A DNA stretch of 64,000 nt from Zavarzinella sp. Its GTDB lineage: Bacteria; Planctomycetota; Planctomycetia; Gemmatales; Gemmataceae. The stretch is from assembly GCA_041399155.1 (NCBI GenBank), contig JAWKTI010000003.1:124001-188000 (forward strand), given 5' to 3'. Both the position numbers and the translations under genes were made by a program. Position 1 is the stretch's first letter. Each line of letters starts with the position of its first letter. Positions 8,640 through 17,774 of the stretch are shown here, piece after piece. The notes under the pieces are model-generated. The model saw only the letters and a program-made list of their open reading frames with translations. It did no database searches and was not told where the DNA came from.

Positions 8640-10772
8640 TTGCGACGATTAATGACGTTTCTCGTACTCACAATCTTTCTTAACCCAGCATCAGGTGCCA
8701 ATTTGAAACCGATGACCGTAGATGATCTGTTGGCTTTTCATCGACTATCAGACCCTCAACCGTCTCCTGATGGCAAGTGGGTGGTCTTTCAGTCATCGCA
8801 GGTGCTGGATGTGGCACAGAATCGGATGGCAACGCACCTCTACCTGGTGCCCACCGATGGCAGTGCAGCACCAAGGCTGTTGACCAGCAGTGGCAAACGG
8901 GATTCACAGCCCCGTTGGTCTCCGGATGGGAAAACCATTGCCTTTGTTTCCAATCGTTTTCAGGGAAATCAGATTTTTCTGCTGGATGTCACCCGTGGGG
9001 GGGAAGCAATCCAGCTAACGAATGTGTCTACAGGCGTCAGCGACCCCAAATGGTCGCCTGATGGCAAATATCTCGCTTTTTCATCTACCATTTATCCGGA
9101 ATTCAGTGAGTTGCCATTTGAAGAAAGCAACAAAAAAAATCATGATAAATTGACTGAAGTCGAGCAAAATCCGGTGAAGGCCCGCGTTTTCACCAAATTG
9201 TTTTACCGCCACTGGGATGAGTATGTGGAAGACAAACGGATCCACCTGTTTGTGGTACCACTGAAAGTGGGCCCGAATGGTCTGGAAGCGGCCGATTTTC
9301 CACGCGATGTCACGCCGGGTGACCGCGATGCACTGCCCACCAGCAGCACTTTCAGCAGTGGAGTGGATTATTCGTTTGCACCTGACAGTAAGTCGTTGGT
9401 GTTTACCGCAGTACCCACCGTTAATGCTGCGTGGAGTACGAATTACGAAATCTGCCGAGTAACACTGGATAACCGTTCCACAAAATGGAATTGCCTGACC
9501 ACAGCCAATCGTGCGGCAGACAGTGGGCCCCAATTTTCTCCGGATGGCAAAAAAATTGCCTTCCGCCAACAGAAAAAAGCGGGTTACGAAGCTGATAAGT
9601 GGGACATTGTCTTTGCGGATTGGTCGGCTGAAAAGGGAATTGTTGGCCCACTGACCAATGTCACAGCCAAGCATGACCTGTCGGTGGGGGAATTTATCTG
9701 GCACGGTAATAATTTTCTGTTCAATGCCGATTATCAGGGGTCTTCACCCGCATTTTCGATTGCTGCGGACGGTACCGGACTCAAGCAATTGCCCATTCCA
9801 GGCCGTGTGACCTCGTTGGCACTGTCCCAAGGAGACCACCAGACCAATCTGGTCACAGTGGTTTCTTCGATGCATTTCCCCAACGAAATTTTCACGCTGG
9901 AGCTTGATCATGAGGCACCAAAAGTGGCAGCCAAAAACATTTCCAGAATGAATGAGGAAATTCTCACACATTTGAATCTTCCTAAGCCAGAATCGGTTAC
10001 TATTGATGTGGAAGGTGGCAAAATGCAGATGTGGCTGCTGAAACCACCTGGATTTGACCCCGCCAAAAAATGGCCTGTGGTCTATCTGGTTCACGGTGGG
10101 CCCCAGGGTGCGTGGGATGATGGCTGGTCGTTCCGCTGGAACCCCGAAATGTGGGCGGCACAAGGCTATGTGATTGCACTGCCCAACCCACGTGGTTCCA
10201 CAGGATTTGGTCAGAAATTTACCGATGAAATTAGCGGCGATTGGGGTGGCAAATGTTACCGCGACCTGATGGCGGGTGCAGACTACGTCGAAAAGCTGCC
10301 TTATGTAGACAACAAACGGATCGCTTCTGCGGGTGCCAGCTTTGGTGGCTACATGCAGAACTGGTTTGCAGTAAATACCAACCGTTTTCAATGCCTGATC
10401 AACCACTGTTCCGTGTGGAATTTTGAAAGCATGTGGGGCACCACTGATGAATTGTGGTTTGATGAGTATGAACATGGCGGCCTGCCCTGGGAAGTACCGG
10501 GCAAATATGCCGAGTTCAGCCCCCACAAAAAGGCGGCGAAACTGGGTGAATTTAAAACACCGATGCTGATTATTCATAACGATCTGGATTTCCGTTGCCC
10601 GATTGGTCAGGGCCACGAACTGTTCAGTGCCATGCAGCGTCAGGGTGTGCCCAGCCGATTCATCAATTTTCCGGACGAAGGCCACTGGGTATTGAAACCA
10701 GCAAACAGCAAATACTGGCACAAAGAAGTATTTGACTGGCTGAAAAAATACGTTCCCGCTGGTCCCAAATAG
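8640..10772 (+). CDS. S9 family peptidase (prolyl oligopeptidase / acylaminoacyl-peptidase type), exported
   Basis: The start is placed at TTG 8640, 7 bp after AAGGAGA, because it yields a signal peptide (MRRLMTFLVLTIFLNPASGA); the longer ORF from 8589 adds 17 charged residues with no ribosome site. The product has 710 residues. The N-terminal half is a beta-propeller of TolB/WD40-like repeats (WSPDGKTIAFVSNR, WSPDGKYLAFSS, FSPDGKKIAF). The C-terminal half is the alpha/beta-hydrolase with nucleophile GASFGG (Ser567), acidic residue in HNDLDFRCP (Asp648 or 650) and catalytic His682 in DEGHWV. It cleaves peptides outside the cytoplasm; the exact specificity cannot be read. It is divergent from the PPC gene, with about 250 bp between them. 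Confidence 0.92.
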   Translation: MRRLMTFLVLTIFLNPASGANLKPMTVDDLLAFHRLSDPQPSPDGKWVVFQSSQVLDVAQNRMATHLYLVPTDGSAAPRLLTSSGKRDSQPRWSPDGKTIAFVSNRFQGNQIFLLDVTRGGEAIQLTNVSTGVSDPKWSPDGKYLAFSSTIYPEFSELPFEESNKKNHDKLTEVEQNPVKARVFTKLFYRHWDEYVEDKRIHLFVVPLKVGPNGLEAADFPRDVTPGDRDALPTSSTFSSGVDYSFAPDSKSLVFTAVPTVNAAWSTNYEICRVTLDNRSTKWNCLTTANRAADSGPQFSPDGKKIAFRQQKKAGYEADKWDIVFADWSAEKGIVGPLTNVTAKHDLSVGEFIWHGNNFLFNADYQGSSPAFSIAADGTGLKQLPIPGRVTSLALSQGDHQTNLVTVVSSMHFPNEIFTLELDHEAPKVAAKNISRMNEEILTHLNLPKPESVTIDVEGGKMQMWLLKPPGFDPAKKWPVVYLVHGGPQGAWDDGWSFRWNPEMWAAQGYVIALPNPRGSTGFGQKFTDEISGDWGGKCYRDLMAGADYVEKLPYVDNKRIASAGASFGGYMQNWFAVNTNRFQCLINHCSVWNFESMWGTTDELWFDEYEHGGLPWEVPGKYAEFSPHKKAAKLGEFKTPMLIIHNDLDFRCPIGQGHELFSAMQRQGVPSRFINFPDEGHWVLKPANSKYWHKEVFDWLKKYVPAGPK

Positions 10773-10798
10773 CCTTATCTTCTTTCAGAGGTTTTTCT

Positions 10799-11872
10799 GT
10801 GCTCATTTTTGGATTGATTGCAATCCCCGTGTTGATTGCAATCAACGCCTATTTCGTTGCCATTGAGTTCGCACTGGTGGCAGTTCGGTCGACCCGTGTA
10901 GATGAATTACGCAAGCAGCAAGTGGCGGGTGCAGAATCGTTGCACGATGCCACAACGCATCTCGACCGCAGTATTGCCGCAGCCCAATTAGGGATTACCG
11001 TGGCCAGCATTGCCCTGGGTGCGGTGGGAGAATCGGTTCTGGCAAAATTGCTGGAACCCACGCTGACCTTTATGCCCTCCAAAATGGGATTCATCACTCG
11101 GCATGGTATTGCCACGGTATTTTCCGTAGCAGTGATAACCTATCTGCACGTCATTTTCGGTGAGCAGGTGCCCAAAATGGTGGCAATTGCCAATCCAGAC
11201 CGAGTGGCACTGAAAACGGTGATCCCACTGAACTTTTTTGCTCGCATTACCAGTCCAGTGCTGCGGTTCATGAACTGGTCGGGCAATATGTTGCTGCGGT
11301 TATTGGGCTATTCCCCACAGAATCTTGGCCATGCCAGCGTGCACTCGGTCGATGAACTGCGGGCAATCGTTTCCGATACTCGCGACGCTGGCTTACTGGG
11401 GCAGGAACAGGCAACTTTTGTCGACAATGTCTTTCAGTTAAGTAAGAAGCTCACCCGCGATTGTATGGTTCCTATTGCCAAGGTGGATGCCGTTGAAGTC
11501 AACACTCCGCTGGAAAAAATTATTGCCAAGGTGCGTGCTTCCGGCCACACCCGTTTGCCCGTTTATCTGGGTACGAAAGAGAATATCGTGGGGGTGCTGA
11601 ACAGCAAAAGCCTGTTCTACATGCAAAGCCTGAAGAATGTGATGATTCTGCAGGATGCCATGTATCCACCCGCATTTGTGTCAGCAGATGCCCTGATTGC
11701 CGATGTCCTGAAAATTATGAAGAAAGAACACCGTCACATGGCAATTGTGCGGGAAACAGACCAATCGGTAGTTGGGATGATTACTCTCGAAGACATCGTT
11801 GAAGAGATTATTGGCGAACTGGAAGATGAGCACCCCAAGTTCGAACGAAACAGCAACCGCAAAAGCGATTAA
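10799..11872 (+). CDS. CNNM (DUF21) / CBS-domain transport-like membrane protein
   Basis: 357 residues starting at GTG 10799, after TTTCAGAGG. The first about 180 residues form a DUF21 transmembrane domain (LIFGLIAIPVLIAINAYFVAIEF, QLGITVASIALGAVGE, HVIFGEQVPKMVAI). This is followed by two CBS motifs (RDCMVPIAKVDAVEVN and MITLEDIVEEIIGELEDEH). The usual C-terminal CorC/HlyC domain of the hemolysin-like family is missing; the protein ends soon after the second CBS motif. Members are linked to Mg2+/Co2+ handling, not haemolysis. It starts 26 bp after the S9 peptidase and may be cotranscribed with it. Confidence 0.88.
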   Translation: MLIFGLIAIPVLIAINAYFVAIEFALVAVRSTRVDELRKQQVAGAESLHDATTHLDRSIAAAQLGITVASIALGAVGESVLAKLLEPTLTFMPSKMGFITRHGIATVFSVAVITYLHVIFGEQVPKMVAIANPDRVALKTVIPLNFFARITSPVLRFMNWSGNMLLRLLGYSPQNLGHASVHSVDELRAIVSDTRDAGLLGQEQATFVDNVFQLSKKLTRDCMVPIAKVDAVEVNTPLEKIIAKVRASGHTRLPVYLGTKENIVGVLNSKSLFYMQSLKNVMILQDAMYPPAFVSADALIADVLKIMKKEHRHMAIVRETDQSVVGMITLEDIVEEIIGELEDEHPKFERNSNRKSD

Positions 11873-11899
11873 TATTCAGGAAACAGCTGAATTTTCAGG

Positions 11900-12550
11900 C
11901 TACAGAGGAAATTTAATCGCCACGGTGCTGCTTCCGGTCAAAAACCAGAGTGCCGTCAGGATGCCTGCTATCACAATCGCGCTGATGATCAGCCATTTGG
12001 AAAGCACCCCCTTGGTCCAGGAATCTATTTTGAAGAATCCCGCGAGAATTGTGGTTGCAATCATGATTCCGCCGATCCACCAAAGTAAACCCGCACCACG
12101 TTCTTTGGTGCGTAACTGTCGAATCGTTTCCGCATCCACATGGATACCGATCGTGATCCGATAAAGCGTTTCTTCTGCACTGGTATTCAGATTGATCTTT
12201 TCTTCGGAAACCTGTTCCGACCCAATGACAATCAGGCTCCGCACCGTTTCCAGCGTGGGACGGGCATCGACGGGCGATTCCAGCTCTGCCATGTATTGGA
12301 TCAAATCAACCCGTGCCTGAACCAAAGCACTTTCCCTTGCTTTCTGCAAGCTGTTTTCAAACCCACCCACTGAATGAAAGGTGGGCTCCTTTTTCTTCGG
12401 TGCGGCAGTTTCCTTTTTCGTCGTTTTCACCGGCTTGGTGGGTGAAATCGGTGGCACAGCACCTTCCGGTGGGTTTTCATTCTGGGCCTGAACCGACAAA
12501 GTCCCACCGAATAGTAACAATACAACTAAATTGCTATATAGTAATTTCAT
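11900..12550 (-). CDS. Hypothetical membrane-anchored protein encoded next to the kinase
   Basis: 216 residues, family not recognised. It has a signal peptide (MKLLYSNLVVLLLFGGTLSVQA), a Pro/Lys-rich linker (residues 25-55), a soluble alpha/beta segment of about 90 residues, and two C-terminal membrane helices (LLWWIGGIMIATTILAGFF and WLIISAIVIAGILTALWFL). AGGGAG lies upstream of the ATG. It follows the kinase gene by 35 bp on the same strand, so it may belong to the same operon and could be a substrate or sensor partner; that is inference only. Confidence 0.72.
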   Translation of the reverse strand: MKLLYSNLVVLLLFGGTLSVQAQNENPPEGAVPPISPTKPVKTTKKETAAPKKKEPTFHSVGGFENSLQKARESALVQARVDLIQYMAELESPVDARPTLETVRSLIVIGSEQVSEEKINLNTSAEETLYRITIGIHVDAETIRQLRTKERGAGLLWWIGGIMIATTILAGFFKIDSWTKGVLSKWLIISAIVIAGILTALWFLTGSSTVAIKFPL

Positions 12551-12585
12551 GATTTAATCTCCCTGCGATAATTCCTTTAACACTT

Positions 12586-14211
12586 CTAACGATGAATTCG
12601 ACGCCGTTTCGGTATCGGAGGTGGGGGGGCTGCCCACGAACTCACCATCTGCACTACTGCTGCGGAACCAGCTGTTGCCAGGAAGATAAAGGAAGGCGGG
12701 CTATCGCCAGAGATCATCAACCGCCAGCCGAGTATCCAGGTCATGAAAGCGTAGAACCCAACTGCAAAGACTGGACCCAGACTGAAACGCTCTTTCCGGT
12801 GGCGTTTCATGAAGGCACCCCAGTGGGTCAACCCAAAAATAATGCCATATGTCAGGGGATATCCAATCAGGTGCTCCATTGTACCCTGCGAAGCCTGCAG
12901 CGATCCACCCAGATAGGCTTGCTCGGTGGCAACCTGCTGGCCTTCTTCAATCAATTTCGGGAATGTCCAGCCATCCAGCCAGAATGCAGCCAGGCCCATG
13001 ATCGCACCGACGCCTGCCATTCGCCAACTGCCCTCTCCCTTCTGACTGGAAAAGAACTTCGCCGTCAAAATGACAGCCCAGGAGAGCAAAACAGTAAGGC
13101 CACCTAGTGGGATCAGTTCATCCCATGGAATGTTACGTGTGAATATCACTGAAACGATCAGCCAGGTCAAAACCACCCCACCTGCGGCAATCGGTGCGGC
13201 AGCCATCGAACGCGAAATTTCTGCCAGGCGAGCTTTTACCAGGGTCCAGGTGGAAAGTCGTTCCAATGTTGCCGATGTGGTCGTGGTGCTGGTGGCACTT
13301 ACCACCACATTCTGGCGTTCTTTTGGCAGCGGCGGTGTTTGCTGTAAAGGTTTTGGTTTTGCTTCCGTAGCGGGTTTTGTCTGTGGGGCATCCTGCATTG
13401 CAGGCAGAATGCTGTACTCAATTGTGCCAATGGCATTGATTTCCCGAATCATCTGCTCCATGTTCTGATAACGATCTTCGGGTCGTTTCTGTAACGCTTT
13501 CGCAATGATGGGCAGGTACTCTGCAGGTATTTTGGTCATTTCGGGCAGTTCGGTCTGGTGCCGCATCGCCACTTCGGTAAATGATTGACCCGAGAATGGT
13601 AACTCCCCGGTCAACATTTCGTACAGCATTACACCGCACGAATAGATGTCTGCCTGTTTGGTGCAGGTACCGCGACCCATTTCGGGTGCCATGTAGTAAA
13701 TGGTGCCCACATTTACGGAGTGGTCCAGTGATGTGGAAACAATCGTTTTGCTCAGACCGTAGTCACCAAGTTTCACCTCACCATTTTCCAGAAAAATATT
13801 TCCTGGCTTAATGTCTCGGTGGATCACCGCGTGATCGTGCAGATACGAAACTGCCTGTGCTGTCTGCAAAAACCACTTTTTCACCACATCCACGGACAAT
13901 CCTGTGGGGTGTTTCTGCAGAATGCTTGCCAGCGATTCGCCGTGCACATATTCCATCACCAGCCAGTGATCGCCTTTGCCATCGGTGCGTAAATCGTACA
14001 CGTGCACCAGGTGCTGATGTTTCAGATTCAAACAGGTGCTGATCCCACGAAGTTCCGTGTCAGTGCGGCCACGAGTCAGCAATTTCAACGCCACTTCCTT
14101 GCCACCATCGCTGACAGCAAAGTAGACTTCGCCAAATCCGCCCTGGCCTAATCCACGTTTAATCGTGTAACCATCCAGAGGTCGTTGACCCCAGCGGTAG
14201 GTAAATTTCAT
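12586..14211 (-). CDS. Serine/threonine protein kinase with C-terminal membrane region
   Basis: The internal ATG at 14209-14211 is chosen because the product then begins MKFTYRWGQRPLDGYTIKRG, directly before the kinase fold; an extension of 11 codons is possible. The glycine loop is GLGQGGFGEV (residues 20-29), the ATP lysine is K43 in VALK, the catalytic loop is HRDIKPGNI, the metal motif is DYG instead of the usual DFG, and APEMGRG is the activation/substrate segment. All are Hanks-type features, so it should be active. Residues 260-310 are a Pro/Thr/Gln-rich linker, and the last about 200 residues contain several hydrophobic helices, so the kinase is anchored in the membrane with a cytoplasmic catalytic domain. 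It lies upstream of the small membrane gene at 11.9 kb. Confidence 0.92.
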   Translation of the reverse strand: MKFTYRWGQRPLDGYTIKRGLGQGGFGEVYFAVSDGGKEVALKLLTRGRTDTELRGISTCLNLKHQHLVHVYDLRTDGKGDHWLVMEYVHGESLASILQKHPTGLSVDVVKKWFLQTAQAVSYLHDHAVIHRDIKPGNIFLENGEVKLGDYGLSKTIVSTSLDHSVNVGTIYYMAPEMGRGTCTKQADIYSCGVMLYEMLTGELPFSGQSFTEVAMRHQTELPEMTKIPAEYLPIIAKALQKRPEDRYQNMEQMIREINAIGTIEYSILPAMQDAPQTKPATEAKPKPLQQTPPLPKERQNVVVSATSTTTTSATLERLSTWTLVKARLAEISRSMAAAPIAAGGVVLTWLIVSVIFTRNIPWDELIPLGGLTVLLSWAVILTAKFFSSQKGEGSWRMAGVGAIMGLAAFWLDGWTFPKLIEEGQQVATEQAYLGGSLQASQGTMEHLIGYPLTYGIIFGLTHWGAFMKRHRKERFSLGPVFAVGFYAFMTWILGWRLMISGDSPPSFIFLATAGSAAVVQMVSSWAAPPPPIPKRRRIHR

Positions 14212-14503
14212 GCAATAGCCCCAGTCGCGTGCCACACCTAACAACAGTATTTCGCTACCACCGTGGGGTGATTTAGAAAAAATCCAGAAAAAAGGAAAAT
14301 TAATACTAGAGAAGATTAGTTATATAACCAATTGCGTATATTTACAGCCCCATCTCAGAAGAGGATTCATGGGCTGGCGGACATTATATAACTATTTGGC
14401 TATATAATTGATCGCCGAATTTCGTGCTTCATTGTTGCTTCGATGTAACGTTCAGGTTACACTAGCCCAGTCGTTTACAGGAATTTTTTCAGGAGTCTCT
14501 CCC

Positions 14504-15223
14504 ATGAGTTTACCACGAATTGATCGTCGGTGGTTTATTGGCACCAGTGCTGCCAGCGTTGGCTACTTTTTTACCGCTTCCCGCAACTCCGCGGTGCGTG
14601 CTGCAGATAACCCAAGCAGCACCCTGCGTTTTGCAGGTGTTGGAGTGGGCGGAAAAGGGGGCGGTGATATTGACCAGGCAGGCGCCCTGGGCACCGTGAC
14701 CGCAATTTGCGATATCGATGAAAACACTTTGAATAACAAGGCAAAAAAGTGGACTGATGCAGCCAAGTTTTTCGATTATCGCAAACTGTTTGACGATGCC
14801 GTATCGAAAACCTTCGATGCCGTGGTGGTCAGTACTCCCGACCACAACCATGCCTGGCCCAGCTTGGTTGCTATGAGCATGGGTAAGCATGTTTATTGCC
14901 AGAAACCACTGACGCACACTGTTTTTGAAGCTCGCCAGATGCGGGAAACCGCCCGCAAGTACAAAGTCTGCACCCAGATGGGCAACCAGGGGACTGCAGA
15001 AAATGGCCTGCGACGTGCAGTGGAACTGGTTCAGGAAGGTATTCTGGGCAAAGTAAAAGAGATCCATGTCTGGACGAATCGCCCTGTGTGGCCACAGGCA
15101 CCCGAAATTATCAAGCGACCCGCTTCGAAAGACGTGCCAAAACATGTCCACTTTGATGAATTTTTAGGTACTGCACCATTACGTGAAGTCATTTTCAAAG
15201 CAGCATTTCAATTAGTTGAATGA
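14504..15223 (+). pseudogene. Gfo/Idh/MocA-family oxidoreductase, truncated
   Basis: The ATG at 14504 follows AGGAG and gives a twin-arginine-like leader (RRWFIGTSAASVGYFF), as in planctomycete Gfo/Idh/MocA proteins. The Rossmann start FAGVGVGGKG, the loop STPDHNHAW, the catalytic-region EKP equivalent (CQKPLTH) and GNQGT are intact. The family normally runs to about 430-480 residues, but this product has 239. After FDEFLGTAPL the expected Pro-Tyr-His rich segment is replaced by 14 unrelated residues and a stop. The 3' half is not seen elsewhere in the window. The break, at about 15180, is where base composition falls and the accessory genes begin, so a recombination or insertion event is the likely cause. 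The substrate is unknown. Confidence 0.82.
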
Positions 15224-15230
15224 AATTCCC

Positions 15231-15686
15231 TTATTCATCAGATTCTAAATTTTCTACAAAATCAAAAATATTCTTAGAAAGATAATAGAACATCTTTCCT
15301 TCGGTAAGCTCGATATAATCATAAGTAGGATCCCAATACCAAATTTCACCAAAATTCGTTTCAGAAGTCCCAATAGTGATAAAATTTCCACCCAAATCAA
15401 CACCAATAGCCAATAGATTGTTCTGAATCAAAGGATCTGCCAATTCACGAAACCACCATTCTAAACTGCCCTGACTCGCAAAATTGATACTCCAAAAGAA
15501 ATGCACATCACCAAATTCCCCAGGCCATCCTTCAACTGCAAACCGCGTTCTTTCTGGTCGGCCTCCATTTGAGAGCAGCAGAAATTCTTTGTAATCACTT
15601 GGCAAACGAGTTTCAATGGCACGCTCAAAGAGCTCAATAGCTTCAACAGTCAGTGGTTCTTTACTTTCGGTAATTTTATTTTTCAT
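15231..15686 (-). CDS. SMI1/KNR4 (SUKH) family protein, immunity-like
   Basis: 151 residues from the ATG at 15684-15686; a longer in-frame start at 15719 adds 11 residues. The SUKH core is visible: IELFERAIETRLPSDYKEFL, then LLSNGGRP, a VHFFWSINFA strand, and the late GEIWYWDPTYDYIEL segment. SUKH proteins are commonly immunity proteins of contact-dependent or polymorphic toxin systems, but some are not. No toxin is recognisable beside it. The coding sequence is clearly richer in A+T than the neighbours, and a 71-bp repeat lies about 120 bp upstream of the start; both suggest lateral acquisition. No strong ribosome binding site is seen. Confidence 0.82.
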   Translation of the reverse strand: MKNKITESKEPLTVEAIELFERAIETRLPSDYKEFLLLSNGGRPERTRFAVEGWPGEFGDVHFFWSINFASQGSLEWWFRELADPLIQNNLLAIGVDLGGNFITIGTSETNFGEIWYWDPTYDYIELTEGKMFYYLSKNIFDFVENLESDE

Positions 15687-15804
15687 ATTGTACGGAACCG
15701 GCTGGGATATTAATCTCAATGCTGCTTCTCATCGGCAGCGCTTCGAAAAAAAAGTCAATTACTGTATCAGTTCTGATTGTGAGCCGAAGGCGTTTCCCGG
15801 GGTT

Positions 15805-15875
15805 GGCTTTTGTCTTCATAGCCCGCAGCGCCAGCAAGGGAATTTCTTATTAAAGATTGACAGCAAAGTCACGAA
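15805..15875. repeat. 71-bp direct repeat, copy 1 (upstream of the SUKH gene)
   Basis: This 71-bp segment recurs at 17692-17762 in the same orientation with two differences (positions 15862 and 15871). The shared block starts GGCTTTTGTCTTCATAGCCC and ends in AAGTC-N-CGAA. Both copies lie just upstream of an AT-rich minus-strand gene. The surrounding stretch 15687-16052 holds no other convincing gene. Confidence 0.95.
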
Positions 15876-15910
15876 AGAAAAAGGGGACAATAGCCAGAAG
15901 CGTGCGTAAA

Positions 15911-15978
15911 GAAATTTAACCAGTGAGCCGAGATCGCTCATGCTACAATCTCCTCAGGGCAAATCGCGGTTAAATTTC
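15911..15978. repeat. Perfect 11-bp inverted repeat, attC-like ends
   Basis: GAAATTTAACC (15911-15921) is exactly complementary to GGTTAAATTTC (15968-15978). The arms contain ATTTAAC and GTTAAAT, which satisfy the integron R-box consensus (RYYYAAC / GTTRRRY). The span is within the attC size range and lies 75 bp beyond the 3' end of the 523-residue gene. However, the inner arms do not pair as in a good attC site; only a local TGAGC/GCTCA hairpin is seen. A transcription terminator or chance palindrome is an alternative. Confidence 0.45.
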
Positions 15979-16052
15979 GCTCTCTAACCAGCGAAGGCCG
16001 TCTGCTAAGCTTGTCCTTTTCCGACATGCCAATTCACTACATAACAGCAAAA

Positions 16053-17624
16053 TTAGCCATCTAAGATGACATTGCTAATCACTTCAGCAGACATTTCACG
16101 CCATTCGCTACCCAATCCATACATATCCTCTAATAAGCCAAGAAAGTCTGACCGTGTGGTAGGTTGACCTAATAAAGATTGCAAATATATGAAATGCAAC
16201 CGTACAACAATATCAGATTGGATAGCTGGGGTAATTTCTAATTGTAATTCCTTCATTTGGCGTTCAGTTAAAGATGAAAATTGAAATGCACTCAATAAAT
16301 ATCTGCATCCAAAATACATCTGATCTTCTTCATCTTTCTGTAAATCAATTATCGCAATACGAATCATTTCAAGAAGTCGATCACAAATAAAATTATTTGA
16401 CCATAAAGTTGTAGAAAGATATTGAATCGCAAGATGCCCTAAGAAATCAGCCGTTTGATTTAGCAAGAATGGCTTAATTAATTCAAGTATATCAAGCGTA
16501 TTGCCAGTCTTACAAATACATGGCAGCAATAGCTCCGTACTTACACCAAAGGATTGTGTTTTGCGGATTTGCATCCACAAGCAATCAGCCACATCCTTAT
16601 CTATATTAACTGGAAAACACTCATCAATCGCCCACAGCACATCGTCTTCAAGCAAATTGCTAGCTTGAAGAAATTCGGCCAAATCAGATTGTCTACAGAA
16701 TTGATTGAGGTAAAGCTGTATCATCGTGTGCACAATTCTGGGGCAGGATTGATTTTTTGCTAATGCAGCCCACTGAGAATTTCGAAGTCCATTCTTGTCG
16801 TATATCATTAAGATTTTAAGTTTAGAAATCAACACTCGAGAAAGATCTATATATTCAATTTCTGATAATTGAGAAGGCGCCATTAAATCCAGCAAATTAT
16901 TCAGCGGAATGTCCTTGCTTTCAGGCTTTAAACTTGCAAGCAAATTGAGTAATGGCGAAAAATAAACAGGTTTTGTTGCAGTCAAAAATAACAAGTTTAT
17001 CAATAGACTGTAGTCCCAATGTTTTGTATATAGTTCTACTAGTCGAACGTGTGATTCGACAACTACTTCGTATTCATAATTGTATTTGTCGCCATGGTAG
17101 ACCGAAAAGAAATTATGGCAGAATGTAAAAATGTGCAACTTTTGACTATTAATCAAGTTGATGTTATGTTCAATTTTCTTGAGGTCATAAAAGTAATTAT
17201 CAACATCAGTAAATGTAATTGAAAGAATATTCTCGACAATCTTTGCATGTGTATCAGTAGTGGTTTGTGCTAGATATGATTCAATTTCAATAGATGGGTA
17301 TTTTGTGCCACCGTGTCGTAGTATCGCAATTCGTAAATCAGGCTCATCAATATCATTATTAAGCAATGTGCTAGCAAGTGCCTCGAGTAATCTATCAGTT
17401 GTTATCAATGGAATCAGGTTTTTGATTTTATTTATTAATGCTTTTCGATCAGAATCATGGAGTATCGCAAGTAAATCGATAAACCAAGCTTTTGATTCAG
17501 TTTGCAGATCATGAATAGCAGCGTTTACAATAAAATCAATTACAGTATTATGCAGCTTCTTGGCTCGAATCATAGCAGCATTCCTTATGCGATTGTCTTC
17601 TGAGTCGAAGTTCTTCGAGTTCAT
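16053..17624 (-). CDS. Uncharacterised 523-residue helical protein, AT-rich orphan
   Basis: I do not recognise this protein. It is 523 residues, without a signal peptide or membrane segment, and appears almost wholly alpha-helical. Segments such as DRLLEALASTLLNNDIDEPD, WSLLINLL-type helices and LLSAFQFSSLTERQMKELQL recur at about 40-residue spacing, suggesting HEAT/ARM-like helical repeats, but no repeat is clear enough to name. The coding sequence is strongly AT-rich and uses Asn, Ile and Lys far more than neighbouring genes, which points to recent transfer. Repeat copies flank it at 15805 and 17692. A role in defence or as a toxin-associated factor would be guesswork. Confidence 0.7.
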   Translation of the reverse strand: MNSKNFDSEDNRIRNAAMIRAKKLHNTVIDFIVNAAIHDLQTESKAWFIDLLAILHDSDRKALINKIKNLIPLITTDRLLEALASTLLNNDIDEPDLRIAILRHGGTKYPSIEIESYLAQTTTDTHAKIVENILSITFTDVDNYFYDLKKIEHNINLINSQKLHIFTFCHNFFSVYHGDKYNYEYEVVVESHVRLVELYTKHWDYSLLINLLFLTATKPVYFSPLLNLLASLKPESKDIPLNNLLDLMAPSQLSEIEYIDLSRVLISKLKILMIYDKNGLRNSQWAALAKNQSCPRIVHTMIQLYLNQFCRQSDLAEFLQASNLLEDDVLWAIDECFPVNIDKDVADCLWMQIRKTQSFGVSTELLLPCICKTGNTLDILELIKPFLLNQTADFLGHLAIQYLSTTLWSNNFICDRLLEMIRIAIIDLQKDEEDQMYFGCRYLLSAFQFSSLTERQMKELQLEITPAIQSDIVVRLHFIYLQSLLGQPTTRSDFLGLLEDMYGLGSEWREMSAEVISNVILDG

Positions 17625-17691
17625 GCGAAAAAAGCCTGGCTCAATTTTCTCTCTGACCTCTGTTTATGAGTTGGTGGCGTTTGCTACAGAC

Positions 17692-17762
17692 GGCTTTTGT
17701 CTTCATAGCCCGCAGCGCCAGCAAGGGAATTTCTTATTAAAGATTGACCGCAAAGTCGCGAA
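17692..17762. repeat. 71-bp direct repeat, copy 2 (upstream of the 523-residue gene)
   Basis: Second copy of the repeat at 15805-15875, 1887 bp away, same orientation, two mismatches. It lies 68 bp upstream of the start of the 523-residue gene. Its right end, GATTGACCGCAAAG, also matches the start of the degenerate copy at 41332. Confidence 0.95.
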
Positions 17763-17774
17763 GAAATATGCAAT

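Noticed and set aside
9081..10721. Long minus-strand ORFs (207 and 325 residues) opposite the S9 peptidase
   Set aside because: Mirror of a well-supported peptidase with full catalytic triad; composition typical of antisense frames.
15186..15223. In-frame TGA of the truncated oxidoreductase read as selenocysteine, since selA is present
   Set aside because: The codons after the TGA soon meet another stop and show no family similarity.
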